From: Roseiarcus sp963709655
GTDB taxonomy: Bacteria > Pseudomonadota > Alphaproteobacteria > Rhizobiales > Beijerinckiaceae
Length of the DNA: 64,000 nucleotides
NCBI GenBank assembly: GCA_963709655.1
Contig: CAVPXF010000056.1
Coordinates: 372,001 to 436,000 of the forward strand
Direction of reading: 5' to 3'
Part shown: positions 34,501 to 42,661 of the stretch, piece after piece
Numbering within the stretch: position 1 is the stretch's first letter
Layout of the letters: every line of letters begins with the position of its first letter
Program-made: the position numbers and the translations under genes
Notes under the pieces: model-generated
The model's input: the letters and a program-made list of their open reading frames with translations, nothing else
Told to the model about the DNA's origin: nothing
Databases searched by the model: none

Positions 34501-35224
34501 CGGGATCGGACGGTCATCGACCGGGGCTCGTTAACCATTTCCCGCCGACATCCCGCCAAAACGCCAGCTTGAGGCTTGCCTTTAACGAATGGACTCCGTC
34601 GGCTTCCGGCGTCGCCGATTCCGGCGCGGTTTGTGCCGGTTTTCTCTTCCCAGTCCCGATCCGGCGCGCCGGAGCGACGCCGAGCGGCGCCGTCGGTCAA
34701 CCATTCCGCCAGAGCGGCGGCCTTCGCTTGCCCGCAGGGCTTGCAAACGGACGCAACGGCGCGCGCGACTCGGCTGTCGCCGATTCCGTCCGCCTTTGTC
34801 CCGCCTTCCGTCGTCCCGTCCCGCAACGGAACGCCAGACGCCGCGCCTGCGGAAGATCCCGATAACCCTGAACCGAGGCCGGGCCCCCTGGCGGTCGATT
34901 TCCTCTTGCCTATGGACGCAGGGAACCGCCAACCGCGGGAGTCCCGATTCCTTCCCGCTTTGTCCTTCGGTCGATCTCGGGCGCCTCGTTTAGGCGCGGA
35001 CTCGGAGGGCGCCACATTCCGGGGCCACGATTCCGCCGTTCCGCCAAAGATTGGACTCGCTTTGCATGCGATTCAGAGTCCCTCTGCCCGAGTCGCCGAT
35101 TCGTACCCGCTTTGTTTGTATCCTGATCGCTGCGTGCCCGGCGCCTCCCCCGGTCGGCGAGCGCGCCTCGACAGCAGCGAGGCGTCCGCTATAAAGCGCA
35201 GGCAGCCGTTGTTCGGAGTTCCTG
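34501..35224. other. 724-base non-coding region dense in GANTC sites
   Basis: No domain-bearing gene is seen. From 34592 to 35102 there are thirteen GANTC sites (starts 34592, 34617, 34767, 34782, 34939, 34946, 34999, 35029, 35054, 35070, 35076, 35090, 35098). A loosely conserved core (GCCGATTC... then CTTTGT) recurs at about 34614, 34779, 34944 and 35095, at near 150-165-base intervals. The promoter of the lipid-transporter operon presumably lies near its end. Confidence 0.6.
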
Positions 35225-36358
35225 GTGTCCGTTGCGCCAACAGTCAGCCGCCAGGTCGGCGGCGAAGGCCTGATATTGTCTTTGGCCGGCGACTGGACGG
35301 TCGCCAACAGCGCGGCGCTCGAGGAGCGGGCCGCTTCGCTGGCCGGGCCTGCGCGCCAGGCGACCGGCGCGATCCTCGACCTCTCCGCCGTCAACCGCAT
35401 GGACACGGCCGGGGCCTGGGCGATCGACCGGGCGCGCGTCGAGCTGGCCGACGCTGGCGTCAAGGCCGATTATCGCGGCGCCCGGCCGGAATACGCGCTG
35501 CTCCTGAAGGAGGCGGGCTATCAGCCGATCGAGCCGCCGAAGCCGACCCATGCGCCGACGGCGATCTCGCTGCTGAACGCGGTGGGCGAGTTTGTCTACA
35601 CCGCCGGTTACGATCTGGCCGAGGGCGTCAGCTTTTTTGGCCAGCTGGTGGCGATGACCATCCGCCTGCTGCCCTTTCCGCACCGCTGGCGATGGACGTC
35701 GACCGCCTACCAGCTCGAGATGTACTCGCTGCGCAGCGTGCCAATCATCGTGCTGATCAACTTTCTGGTCGGCGCGATCGTCATGCAGCAGGGCATCTTC
35801 CAACTCAGGGTGTTCGGCGCTTCGGCCTACGCCGTCAATCTCATCGGCGTCTTGGGCTTGCGCGAGCTTGCGCTTTTGATGACCGCGATCATGATCGCCG
35901 GCCGCACGGGTTCGGCGATCACCGCTGAAATCGGCTCGATGGCGATGCGCGAGGAGATCGACGCCCTCAGGGTGATGGCGCTCGATCCGCTCGAGGTCTT
36001 GATCATGCCGCGGCTGGTCGCGCTGGTGATCGCCCTGCCGGTGCTGACCTTCGTCGGGGACCTCGCGGAACTGGCCGGCGGCCTCGTCGTGAGCTGGCTC
36101 TATGCGGGCATGACCCCGATCGTGTTCGTCACCCGACTTCACAACGCCATCTACGTCGAAACCTTCGCCGTCGGGCTGATCAAGGCGCCGTTCATGGCCG
36201 CCACCATCGGCGTCATCGCCGGCGTCGAGGGGATGGACGTGCACGGGTCGGCCGAGTCGCTCGGCCGCAACGTGACCGCCTCGGTGGTCAAGTCGATCTT
36301 CATGGTCATCGTCATGGATGGGCTGTTTGCGATGTTCTTTTCCGCGGTGGACTATTGA
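35225..36358 (+). CDS. mlaE: MlaE-type lipid ABC transporter permease with N-terminal STAS domain
   Basis: The 377-residue protein starts at a GTG (35225). Residues 1-100 form a STAS-like domain (ILSLAGDWTVANSAALEERA, then ILDLSAVNRMDTAGAWAI), the MlaB-like part fused to the permease. The rest is an MlaE domain with about five membrane helices and LRELALLMTAIMIAGRTGSA followed by AITAEIGSMAMREEIDAL, the signature of the family. It moves phospholipids between membranes with the ATPase and MCE protein downstream. Its stop overlaps the next start. Confidence 0.94.
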   Translation: MSVAPTVSRQVGGEGLILSLAGDWTVANSAALEERAASLAGPARQATGAILDLSAVNRMDTAGAWAIDRARVELADAGVKADYRGARPEYALLLKEAGYQPIEPPKPTHAPTAISLLNAVGEFVYTAGYDLAEGVSFFGQLVAMTIRLLPFPHRWRWTSTAYQLEMYSLRSVPIIVLINFLVGAIVMQQGIFQLRVFGASAYAVNLIGVLGLRELALLMTAIMIAGRTGSAITAEIGSMAMREEIDALRVMALDPLEVLIMPRLVALVIALPVLTFVGDLAELAGGLVVSWLYAGMTPIVFVTRLHNAIYVETFAVGLIKAPFMAATIGVIAGVEGMDVHGSAESLGRNVTASVVKSIFMVIVMDGLFAMFFSAVDY

Positions 36359-37179
36359 TCGAGGCTGAAGCCCCGTCCGGGTCCGCGCCGGACGTCGTCA
36401 TCCGCGTTCGCGGGCTCAAGGTCGGCTTCGGCGACCGGCTGGTCATGGACGGGCTCGATCTCGACCTTTATCGCGGCGAGGTGCTCGGCTTCGTCGGCGC
36501 ATCCGGCGCCGGCAAGTCCGTGCTGACGCGCACCATTCTGGGACTGATCCCCAAGCAGGCCGGGACGATCGAGGTGTTCGGGGAGAATCTCGATCATTTG
36601 ACGCACCACGAAAGGCTGCTCGTCGGCGAGAGCTGGGGAGTCCTGTTCCAGGAAGGCGCGCTCTTTTCCAGCCTCACCGTGCGGCAGAACATCGAGATGC
36701 CGATGCGCGAGCATCTCAAGCTGTCGCAGGACATGATGGACGGCCTGGCGGCGCAAAAATTGCACCTCGTCGGCCTGCCGCAGGACGCCGCCGACAAGTT
36801 TCCTTCCGAGCTTTCGGGCGGGATGACCAAGCGCGTCGCGCTGGCGCGCGCGCTCGCTCTCGATCCGGCGATCGTATTCCTCGACGAGCCGACCTCGGGC
36901 CTCGACCCGATTTCGGCCGGCGATTTCGACGAGCTCATCGCCACGCTGCAGAAGACCCTCGGGCTCACGGTCTTCATGGTGACCCACGATCTCGACAGCC
37001 TGTTCGCCATCTGCAACCGCGTTGCGGTGCTCGGCCACGGCAAGGTGTCGGCAGTCGGAAAAATCGAAGAACTCTTGCAATCCGACGATCCATGGATCAA
37101 AGCCTATTTCCACGGCAAACGGGGCGTGGTGCGGGCTGGGGCGAGGGCCGCGCCGTCTCCCGCGCCTAACCCAGCGTAA
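36355..37179 (+). CDS. mlaF: MlaF-type ABC transporter ATP-binding protein
   Basis: This 274-residue ATPase starts at a TTG (36355) overlapping the permease stop. It has Walker A GASGAGKSVLTRTILG, signature ELSGGMTKRVALARAL and Walker B IVFLDEPTSGLDPISAG. The LSGGM signature and SGLDPISA are characteristic of MlaF. A Pro/Ala tail of about 20 residues is extra. It energises lipid movement with MlaE. Confidence 0.94.
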   Translation: MIEAEAPSGSAPDVVIRVRGLKVGFGDRLVMDGLDLDLYRGEVLGFVGASGAGKSVLTRTILGLIPKQAGTIEVFGENLDHLTHHERLLVGESWGVLFQEGALFSSLTVRQNIEMPMREHLKLSQDMMDGLAAQKLHLVGLPQDAADKFPSELSGGMTKRVALARALALDPAIVFLDEPTSGLDPISAGDFDELIATLQKTLGLTVFMVTHDLDSLFAICNRVAVLGHGKVSAVGKIEELLQSDDPWIKAYFHGKRGVVRAGARAAPSPAPNPA

Positions 37180-37194
37180 GGCGCGAGACAAGAG

Positions 37195-38490
37195 ATGGAG
37201 ACCCGAGCCAATTTTGTCCTGATCGGCGCCTTCACTCTGGCCGCCGTGCTTGGCGCGTTCGCCTTCATCATGTGGATCGCCGGCTATGGCGCGAGCGGCA
37301 CGCACCGGCACTATGAGGTCGTCTTCGACGGCTCGGTCTCCGGTCTGTCCATCGGCTCCAACGTGCTGTTCAACGGCCTCAAGGTCGGCGAGGTCACCGA
37401 TCTCCGGTTCGTCAAGGACAACCCCGCCCAGGTGATCGCCGACATCGACGTGACCAACGCGAGCGCGCCGATCAACGCCAACACCATGGCGCAACTCGAA
37501 ACGCAGGGGCTGACGGGCACGGGCGTGGTCGCCTTGAAAGGCGGCGAAGTGAAGGGCGCGGCGGAGCTGACCGGCAATCCCCCGGTCATCCCGTCGCTGC
37601 CGACCGCGACGCTCGCCGACCTGCAGACCAAGGCCGGCTATGTGCTCGATCTCGCCAACAAGCTCCTGGTCGACAACGCCGCGGGCATCCACCAGACGGT
37701 CGACAACGTGCAGCAGTTCTCGATGGCGCTGGCCCACAACGCCGGCCGGGTCGACGAGGCGCTGGCCAGCATCGCCGATCTTGGCAAGACCATCGGGCCG
37801 CTCGCCAGCAAGGCGCAAACCCTGGCCGAGGACGCCGATAAGCTGATCAAGTCGATCGACGCGGCGAAAGTGAACGAGGTCATCGGGAACGCCCAGACCT
37901 TCTCCAGGGCGCTCGCCCACAGCTCCGACAACACCGAAGCGTTGCTGCGGGACGGGGCGGACTTTATCAAGAAGCTCAACCAAACCTCGGCCAAGCTCGA
38001 CTCGGCGATCACCGACATCGACGCCATCGCCAAGGCGGTCGATCCCGACAAGGTGGCCGATATCGTCGATTCCGCGACCGACGTCGCCAATACCGTCCGG
38101 CAAAACCGCGTCAACATCGATGCGACGCTGAAGAACGCGGCCGAGATCTCGGCCAAGCTCAACGAGTTGGCCGACAAGCTCGACACGCTGATCGCGAGCG
38201 CGCAGACCTTCATCGGCGCGCCCGGAACCAAGAGCGCGCTCGGCAACATCGGCGAGGCGGCGGGCTCGGTCAAGAAGCTTGCCGACGATCTCGACGTGCG
38301 GATCAAGGAGATCTCGGTCGGGCTCACCCGCTTCAGCGGCTCGGGCTTGAGGCAGTACGAGGCGCTCGCCGTTCAGGGGCAGCGGGTGCTCGACGACATC
38401 GATCGGCTGGCCCGCTCGTTCGAGCGCAATCCCAGTCAGCTCATCTTCGGCGCGAAACCTTCGTTGCCGGAATATCGCGGCGCGGAGTAA
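37195..38490 (+). CDS. mlaD: MCE-family lipid-binding protein (MlaD type)
   Basis: The 431-residue protein has one N-terminal membrane helix (about 7-29) and an MCE domain (about 38-115: YEVVFDGSVSGLSIGSNVLF and NGLKVGEVTDLRFVKDNPAQ). The remainder is a long, Ala-rich helical region (about 140-400) likely to form a periplasmic tunnel or needle, as in longer MCE proteins; E. coli MlaD lacks this. GGAGAC precedes no better start than the ATG at 37195, 15 bases after mlaF. Confidence 0.93.
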   Translation: METRANFVLIGAFTLAAVLGAFAFIMWIAGYGASGTHRHYEVVFDGSVSGLSIGSNVLFNGLKVGEVTDLRFVKDNPAQVIADIDVTNASAPINANTMAQLETQGLTGTGVVALKGGEVKGAAELTGNPPVIPSLPTATLADLQTKAGYVLDLANKLLVDNAAGIHQTVDNVQQFSMALAHNAGRVDEALASIADLGKTIGPLASKAQTLAEDADKLIKSIDAAKVNEVIGNAQTFSRALAHSSDNTEALLRDGADFIKKLNQTSAKLDSAITDIDAIAKAVDPDKVADIVDSATDVANTVRQNRVNIDATLKNAAEISAKLNELADKLDTLIASAQTFIGAPGTKSALGNIGEAAGSVKKLADDLDVRIKEISVGLTRFSGSGLRQYEALAVQGQRVLDDIDRLARSFERNPSQLIFGAKPSLPEYRGAE

Positions 38491-38492
38491 CG

Positions 38493-39038
38493 ATGGCGGC
38501 GGGGGCGGGGTTGCGGATCGTTGGACGGGGCGCCGCGCTGGCGCTGGCGCTGGCGCTCGCCGCCTGCGCCGGGACGCCGCTGACCGTGTACGACCTGACG
38601 GCGGCCGAGCCGCCCGCAGCGCGTCCGCTGCATGTGCAGTTTCGCATCGCCGAGCCGCTCGCCACGCTCGATCTCGACAGCGACCGCATCCTCGTGCGCG
38701 ACGGCATGACGCTCGCGCTTTTGCCGGGCGGCCGCTGGCCGCAGCAACTGACGTCGCTGTTCCGCGCGCGGCTGGTCGAGACGTTCCAGAACGCCGGCCT
38801 CGCCCGCTCGATCGACGGCGGCGCCGCGAACGCCGAATACGAGCTTGCGCTCGACATCCGCTCGTTCGAACTCGACGCGACGACCTCGGAGGCCCATGTC
38901 GAGGTCGCCGCCAAGATCGTGGCGCTGACGAGCGGCCGGATCGTCGACGTTGCGATCTTTTCGGCCCGGCGCCCGTCTTCTCGTCCAACGCCGCCCCGGT
39001 CGTGGCCGCGCTCGACCAGGCCTCGGCCGACGTCATGA
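38493..39038 (+). CDS. ABC-type transport auxiliary lipoprotein (PqiC/YmbA-like), C-terminus frameshifted
   Basis: The product has a lipoprotein signal with LAAC lipobox (Cys about residue 24), GTPLTVYDLTAAEP after it, and the PqiC-like fold (HVQFRIAEPLATLDLDSDRI). After VDVAIFSAR (near 38966-38970) the frame loses homology. Adding one G to GGCGCCC restores APVFSSNAAPVVAALDQASA and DVMSQIVRFVARRL to a TGA at 39073 (193 residues). This is the only one-base deletion among the frameshifts here and lies in a G run. It is the outer-membrane partner of the mlaEFD-type system, two bases after mlaD. Confidence 0.82.
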   Translation: MAAGAGLRIVGRGAALALALALAACAGTPLTVYDLTAAEPPAARPLHVQFRIAEPLATLDLDSDRILVRDGMTLALLPGGRWPQQLTSLFRARLVETFQNAGLARSIDGGAANAEYELALDIRSFELDATTSEAHVEVAAKIVALTSGRIVDVAIFSARRPSSRPTPPRSWPRSTRPRPTS

Positions 39039-39083
39039 GCCAGATCGTGCGGTTCGTCGCGCGGCGTTTGTGAGACGCGGTCC

Positions 39084-39122
39084 GTAGCCCGTCGAAAGAC
39101 GGGCGTCCCTTCGGCCGCCCTA
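39084..39122 (+). repeat. Palindromic repeat (family B), second copy
   Basis: It contains CGTCGAAAGACGGGCGTCCC and GCCGCCCTAT, matching the element at 23838-23876 at most positions. It lies in the gap after the lipid-transporter operon. Confidence 0.65.
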
Positions 39123-39229
39123 TCGACCGCGTCTGCAGCGGCGCCTCGCGACGGCGGCGGGCCCGCGGCTCGAGGAGGCTTGGAGCGGGGACTGGAACCG
39201 TATAGTTTCGCGAACTCGAACCGGGGCGG

Positions 39230-40039
39230 ATGAGGCTCCGCATTCCGGTTGACTTCGAGGCGCCCAACATGATCGTCGACGCTGTCGCTTCCGAAACGCT
39301 TTATGACGAGATCGTCCGGCACGGCGTCCGGTCGATCCTCGATGGGACGGTCGACGACAAGCCCTTCCCGCATCTGACCTTCCCCGGCTTCTTTTCGGAA
39401 GGCGTCTACCGCCGGCTCTTGGCGGGCTGGCCCGACCTCGACCGCTATGTCGACCTCAACGGCGCGCGCACCCGCAAGCAATATACGCTGTGGGATCGGT
39501 GCGTGGAGGCGGGCGACCCGGAGCGCACGGCCCTGTGGCGCAAGGTCTCCGACGCCCTTTCGGCGCAGGAGATCCAGGACGCCCTGCGTGAGAGGCTCGA
39601 ATCGGGCCTGCGCATCCGTGTCAAAGCCAGCGGCGAGGGCTGGCCCGTGCCGATGTATCCGCAACCCGTGCTCTACGCCGACTTCGACGGCTATGCGATC
39701 AAGCCGCACCCCGACACGCGCCGCAAGGTGCTGACCGTCCTCATCTACATGCCCGAGGACGACCGCCATCCGGAACTCGGCACGACGATCTACAAGGTCT
39801 CGCCGATGGGCGTCTTTCACTGGAAGTCCTACGGTCTGGTCAAGGTCAAGACCGCAGCCTTCGTGCCCAACACCGGCTTCGCCTTCGTCGTCATCCACCC
39901 GGCCCACAGCCTCCTGCACACGAGCTGGCACGGCCGCGACACGATTTCGATCGACAATTCCAAACCGCGCATGACGATCCTCAACACCTATTACGCGAAG
40001 CCCCCCAAGGCCGACGAGGTCGTCAACGAATACGGGTGA
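39230..40039 (+). CDS. 2OG-Fe(II) oxygenase-like protein
   Basis: The 269-residue protein has DFDGYAIKPHPDTRRKV near residue 150-165 (HxD metal pair, as HPD at about 160) and a distal His in LLHTSWHGRDT near residue 228, with a following Arg; LTVLIYMPEDDRHPELGT lies between. This is the pattern of 2-oxoglutarate/Fe(II)-dependent oxygenases of the prolyl-hydroxylase type. The substrate is unknown and no biosynthetic neighbours are present. Start may be 39230 or the ATG at 39270. Confidence 0.6.
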   Translation: MRLRIPVDFEAPNMIVDAVASETLYDEIVRHGVRSILDGTVDDKPFPHLTFPGFFSEGVYRRLLAGWPDLDRYVDLNGARTRKQYTLWDRCVEAGDPERTALWRKVSDALSAQEIQDALRERLESGLRIRVKASGEGWPVPMYPQPVLYADFDGYAIKPHPDTRRKVLTVLIYMPEDDRHPELGTTIYKVSPMGVFHWKSYGLVKVKTAAFVPNTGFAFVVIHPAHSLLHTSWHGRDTISIDNSKPRMTILNTYYAKPPKADEVVNEYG

Positions 40040-40106
40040 GGTGCGGACGGACGCGCCGGGAGCGGGCGTTTCTCAAAGTGGATCCGGCCGCCGGCATTCG
40101 ATGCGC

Positions 40107-40451
40107 TCAATCGCCCATTTCCTTGATCAGCTTCACAATCTCGCGTCGCCGGGCGCGTACGTCTTTCATGTGCTGGTCGAGGCTCTGCAGTTTGCCCCGC
40201 AACGCTTCGACCATCACGGCGCGCGATGGGAAATCGGGCGCAGCGTCGCTGAGGCCGGCGCGAATTTCGCTCAGCGAAAAGCCCAGCCGTTGGGCGTCAT
40301 CGAGAAGACCCAGCATCTTCACGGCCCTGTCCGGATACTCCCGATAGCCATTCTCACCCCGGATCGGCTTGGGAAGCACCTTGTGCCGCTCATAGAAGCG
40401 AATGCGCGAGGTCGAGATCCCCGTCCTTTTGGCGAGCTCCCCGATGCGCAT
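40107..40451 (-). CDS. MerR-family transcriptional regulator
   Basis: The 114-residue protein has the MerR N-terminal winged helix: MRIGELAKRTGISTSRIRFY then NGYREYPDRAVKMLGLLDDA. A coiled-coil dimerisation helix follows (about 80-114); no Cys metal-binding site is seen, so it is likely not a metal sensor. It is divergent from an epimerase gene, and a 22-bp dyad lies between -35 and -10-like elements in the gap. Longer upstream readings are antisense to the epimerase and rejected. Confidence 0.88.
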   Translation of the reverse strand: MRIGELAKRTGISTSRIRFYERHKVLPKPIRGENGYREYPDRAVKMLGLLDDAQRLGFSLSEIRAGLSDAAPDFPSRAVMVEALRGKLQSLDQHMKDVRARRREIVKLIKEMGD

Positions 40452-40462
40452 CGAAATGACCC

Positions 40463-40494
40463 TTGACCTTAAACCTAGGTTCAACGTGTAGCAT
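40463..40494 (+). promoter_or_regulatory. MerR-type promoter with dyad operator
   Basis: A -35-like TTGACC (40463-40468) and a TAGCAT (40489-40494) are separated by 20 bases, a long MerR-style spacer. The 22-bp dyad ACCTTAAACC-TA-GGTTCAACGT (40466-40487) matches its own reverse complement at eight of ten arm positions. The spacing implies activation by DNA twisting as in the MerR family. Confidence 0.6.
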
Positions 40495-40613
40495 CGATCG
40501 ACGGGTGGGAAAACCTTTCGAAGGAGCGCCAAAACGACAGCTCTTGCAATGGAAGCCCGCGACCCGGGGTGGGAAGGGCGCCCATCCTGGTTGGAACACA
40601 GGAGAATTCGAAT

Positions 40614-41648
40614 ATGGCGCACGTTTTGGTCACGGGAGGCACGGGGTTCGTCGGCGCCCATTGTCTGATCCAGCTGTTGGCGGCGGGGCATCAAACGCGC
40701 GCCACGGTGCGTGACCTGGCGCGTGAAAGCGTTATGCGCGCAATGTTGCGCCAAGGGGGAGCGGGCGACGCCGGCGAACGTCTGACCCTGGTCCGCGCCG
40801 ATCTGAACGCCGATGCGGGTTGGGCCGAAGCGGCTGCCGGTTGCGAATATGTGCTCCATGTCGCGTCGCCCTTTCCGAGCACTGCGCCCAAGGACGAGAA
40901 CGAGCTGATCGCGCCGGCCCGAGACGGGGCGCTGCGCGTGTTGCGGGCCGCCCGCGACGCCGGGGTCAAGCGGGTGGTGCTGACCTCCTCCTTCGCGGCG
41001 ATCGGCTATGGCGCCAGGGGCCGGACAACGGCGTTCACGGAGGAGGATTGGACGGACCTGAGCTATCCGAGCCTGCAACCCTATGCGAAATCGAAGACGA
41101 TCGCCGAACGGGCGGCTTGGGATTTCATCGCTCGGGAAGGCGGCGGACTGGAACTCGCCGTGGTCAATCCCGTCGGCGTTCTCGGGCCCGTCCTGGGACC
41201 GGACTATTCGACCTCGATCCTGCTGGTGAAGCGTCTCTTGGACGGCGCCGTGCCCGGCTGCCCCGACATCTGGTTCGGCGCCGTCGATGCGCGTGACGTC
41301 GCCGACCTGCACCTCAAGGCCATGACCGACCCGGCAGCGCGCGGCGAACGGTTTCTCGCCACCGCCGGGGATTTCTTGAGCGTTCTCCAGATGGCCAAAA
41401 TCCTCAAGGACAGCGTCGGCGACGCGGCCGGCAAGATTCCGACCCGCCGTCTGCCCGACTGGCTTGTGCGTCTGGTCGCGCTGTTTGATCCCGAGCTCAA
41501 AGGAGTCACGCCAGAACTTGGCAAACGCAAGAACGCGTCCAACGCAAAGGCGCGTCGCCAGCTGGGCTGGGCGCCGCGCAGCCCGAGGGACGCGATTCTC
41601 GCCACGGCTCGGAGTTTGTCGGAGCTTGGGCTGCTGAAAGCGGGCTAG
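40614..41648 (+). CDS. NAD-dependent epimerase/dehydratase family protein
   Basis: The 344-residue protein is an extended SDR with VLVTGGTGFVGAHCLIQLLA (GxxGxxG) at its N-terminus and YAKSKTIAERAAWDF (YxxxK) near residue 155. It resembles dihydroflavonol reductase-like/cinnamoyl-CoA-like reductases, which reduce aldehydes or ketones. The ATG at 40614 follows GGAGAA. Its gene is divergent from merR across the shared MerR promoter, so it is probably the regulated target. Confidence 0.9.
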   Translation: MAHVLVTGGTGFVGAHCLIQLLAAGHQTRATVRDLARESVMRAMLRQGGAGDAGERLTLVRADLNADAGWAEAAAGCEYVLHVASPFPSTAPKDENELIAPARDGALRVLRAARDAGVKRVVLTSSFAAIGYGARGRTTAFTEEDWTDLSYPSLQPYAKSKTIAERAAWDFIAREGGGLELAVVNPVGVLGPVLGPDYSTSILLVKRLLDGAVPGCPDIWFGAVDARDVADLHLKAMTDPAARGERFLATAGDFLSVLQMAKILKDSVGDAAGKIPTRRLPDWLVRLVALFDPELKGVTPELGKRKNASNAKARRQLGWAPRSPRDAILATARSLSELGLLKAG

Positions 41649-41658
41649 CAAAAACGCA

Positions 41659-41734
41659 GAGGCCCGCAAAGCCCCGGTTGCGAGCTCAAAACCGGCAAAC
41701 CGGGCGCCGATAAGCGCCTTTGCGGGCCTCTTTT
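41659..41734 (+). terminator. Large stem-loop terminator
   Basis: GAGGCCCGCAAAG (41659-41671) pairs with CTTTGCGGGCCTC (41718-41730), followed by TTTT. The 46-base interior holds CCGGTT...AACCGG. It lies 11 bases after the epimerase stop and is a strong intrinsic terminator. Confidence 0.75.
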
Positions 41735-41879
41735 GGTTGGGTTTTCATCCGCTCCGTACAAGCGGAATTGTGGCGGGCGACCGCCCGGGCCGATCGCTCT
41801 TCGTCGCGCCGCCTGGGTCGTGGCTTCGTTTCGCGCCGAAGATCGCTAAGCTCATGCGCGGACCCCAGGGAGACTGCGC

Positions 41880-42296
41880 ATGACCGGCTTCATCGATCCG
41901 ACCAAAGAGACCTTCGCCGCCTTTCGCGCCAACGATCGGGCCGGCGCGATCCATATGCTCAACCTCGTGCGCCTGCGCGAGCGGGCGGTCTATCCGGACG
42001 GGCGCGAGACGACCGGGAGAGCGGCTTACGCCGCCTACGGCCGGGAAAGTGAGCCGGCGTTCGCCGGGCTCGGCGGCAGGATCGTCTGGCGCGGCCGGTT
42101 CGAGCTGATGCTGATCGGCCCTGAGGCGGAGCGCTGGGATCTCTGCTTCATCGCCGAGTATCCGAGCGTCGCGGCCTTCGTCGCCATGATCCGCGATCCC
42201 GTCTACCGCGAGGCGGTCAAGCATCGTCAGGCGGCGGTCGAGGATTCGCGCCTGATCCGCCTCGAGCCGGGCGGCGCGGGCGTGGGTTTCGGCTGA
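41880..42296 (+). CDS. DUF1330 domain protein
   Basis: The 138-residue protein has the DUF1330 (dimeric ferredoxin-like) pattern: PIHMLNLVRLRE-like segment GAIHMLNLVRLRERAVYPDG near residue 21 and LCFIAEYPSVAAFVAMIRDP with the conserved acidic and aromatic positions. Family members are small cytoplasmic proteins with no known activity. It is monocistronic between the terminator and a small membrane-protein gene. Confidence 0.83.
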   Translation: MTGFIDPTKETFAAFRANDRAGAIHMLNLVRLRERAVYPDGRETTGRAAYAAYGRESEPAFAGLGGRIVWRGRFELMLIGPEAERWDLCFIAEYPSVAAFVAMIRDPVYREAVKHRQAAVEDSRLIRLEPGGAGVGFG

Positions 42297-42340
42297 GCCT
42301 TCCCGGGCGGCGTTCCCCCGTCGGCCTGCGGGAAAGCCGC

Positions 42341-42372
42341 GTGACGCGCGTCACGCCTGTGACGTCGATCAC
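42341..42372 (+). promoter_or_regulatory. Palindrome GTGACGC-GCGTCAC and a second half-match
   Basis: GTGACGCGCGTCAC (42341-42354) is a perfect 14-bp palindrome, followed by GTGACGTCGATCAC (42359-42372), an imperfect copy. They lie about 80-110 bases upstream of a small membrane-protein gene. A very similar palindrome is at 44470-44484. Confidence 0.5.
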
Positions 42373-42448
42373 GGCGGAACATCCGAGGCGGCGCTAAGTT
42401 CTTCTCTGTGGCCGGGGGTTTTCCCGGCCGCAAGGGGGAGTGGCGACG

Positions 42449-42637
42449 ATGAGAACCTATGAGCGAGCGGATCGCGGCGAAGGCGCGGACCAGACGTTCC
42501 GGTTCGTGGCGACCCTGATCGTCACGACGGTGATGGTGGCGATGACCGCCTATGTGCTGAGCTACGCGGTGCTCGCCCCGGAGCGGACGGGATCCGCACA
42601 TGGCGCGGCGTCCCTGGCGCCGCACATGCGCTCCTGA
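42449..42637 (+). CDS. Small single-helix membrane protein
   Basis: The 62-residue product from the ATG at 42449 (after GGGGGAG) has a basic/acidic N-terminus (MRTYERADRGEGAD) and one membrane helix (about residues 16-42, with FVATLIVTTVMVAMTAYVLS). It has no recognisable family. Two GTGAC palindromes precede it. An in-frame GTG at 42440 would add three residues. Confidence 0.55.
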   Translation: MRTYERADRGEGADQTFRFVATLIVTTVMVAMTAYVLSYAVLAPERTGSAHGAASLAPHMRS

Positions 42638-42661
42638 GCGCGCCGGCTTGCGGGCCGGGGC

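Noticed and set aside
36352..39270. Long minus-strand open frame (972 codons) antisense to the Mla genes
   Set aside because: It has Arg/Asp/His-rich composition without domains and is antisense to three well-supported genes.
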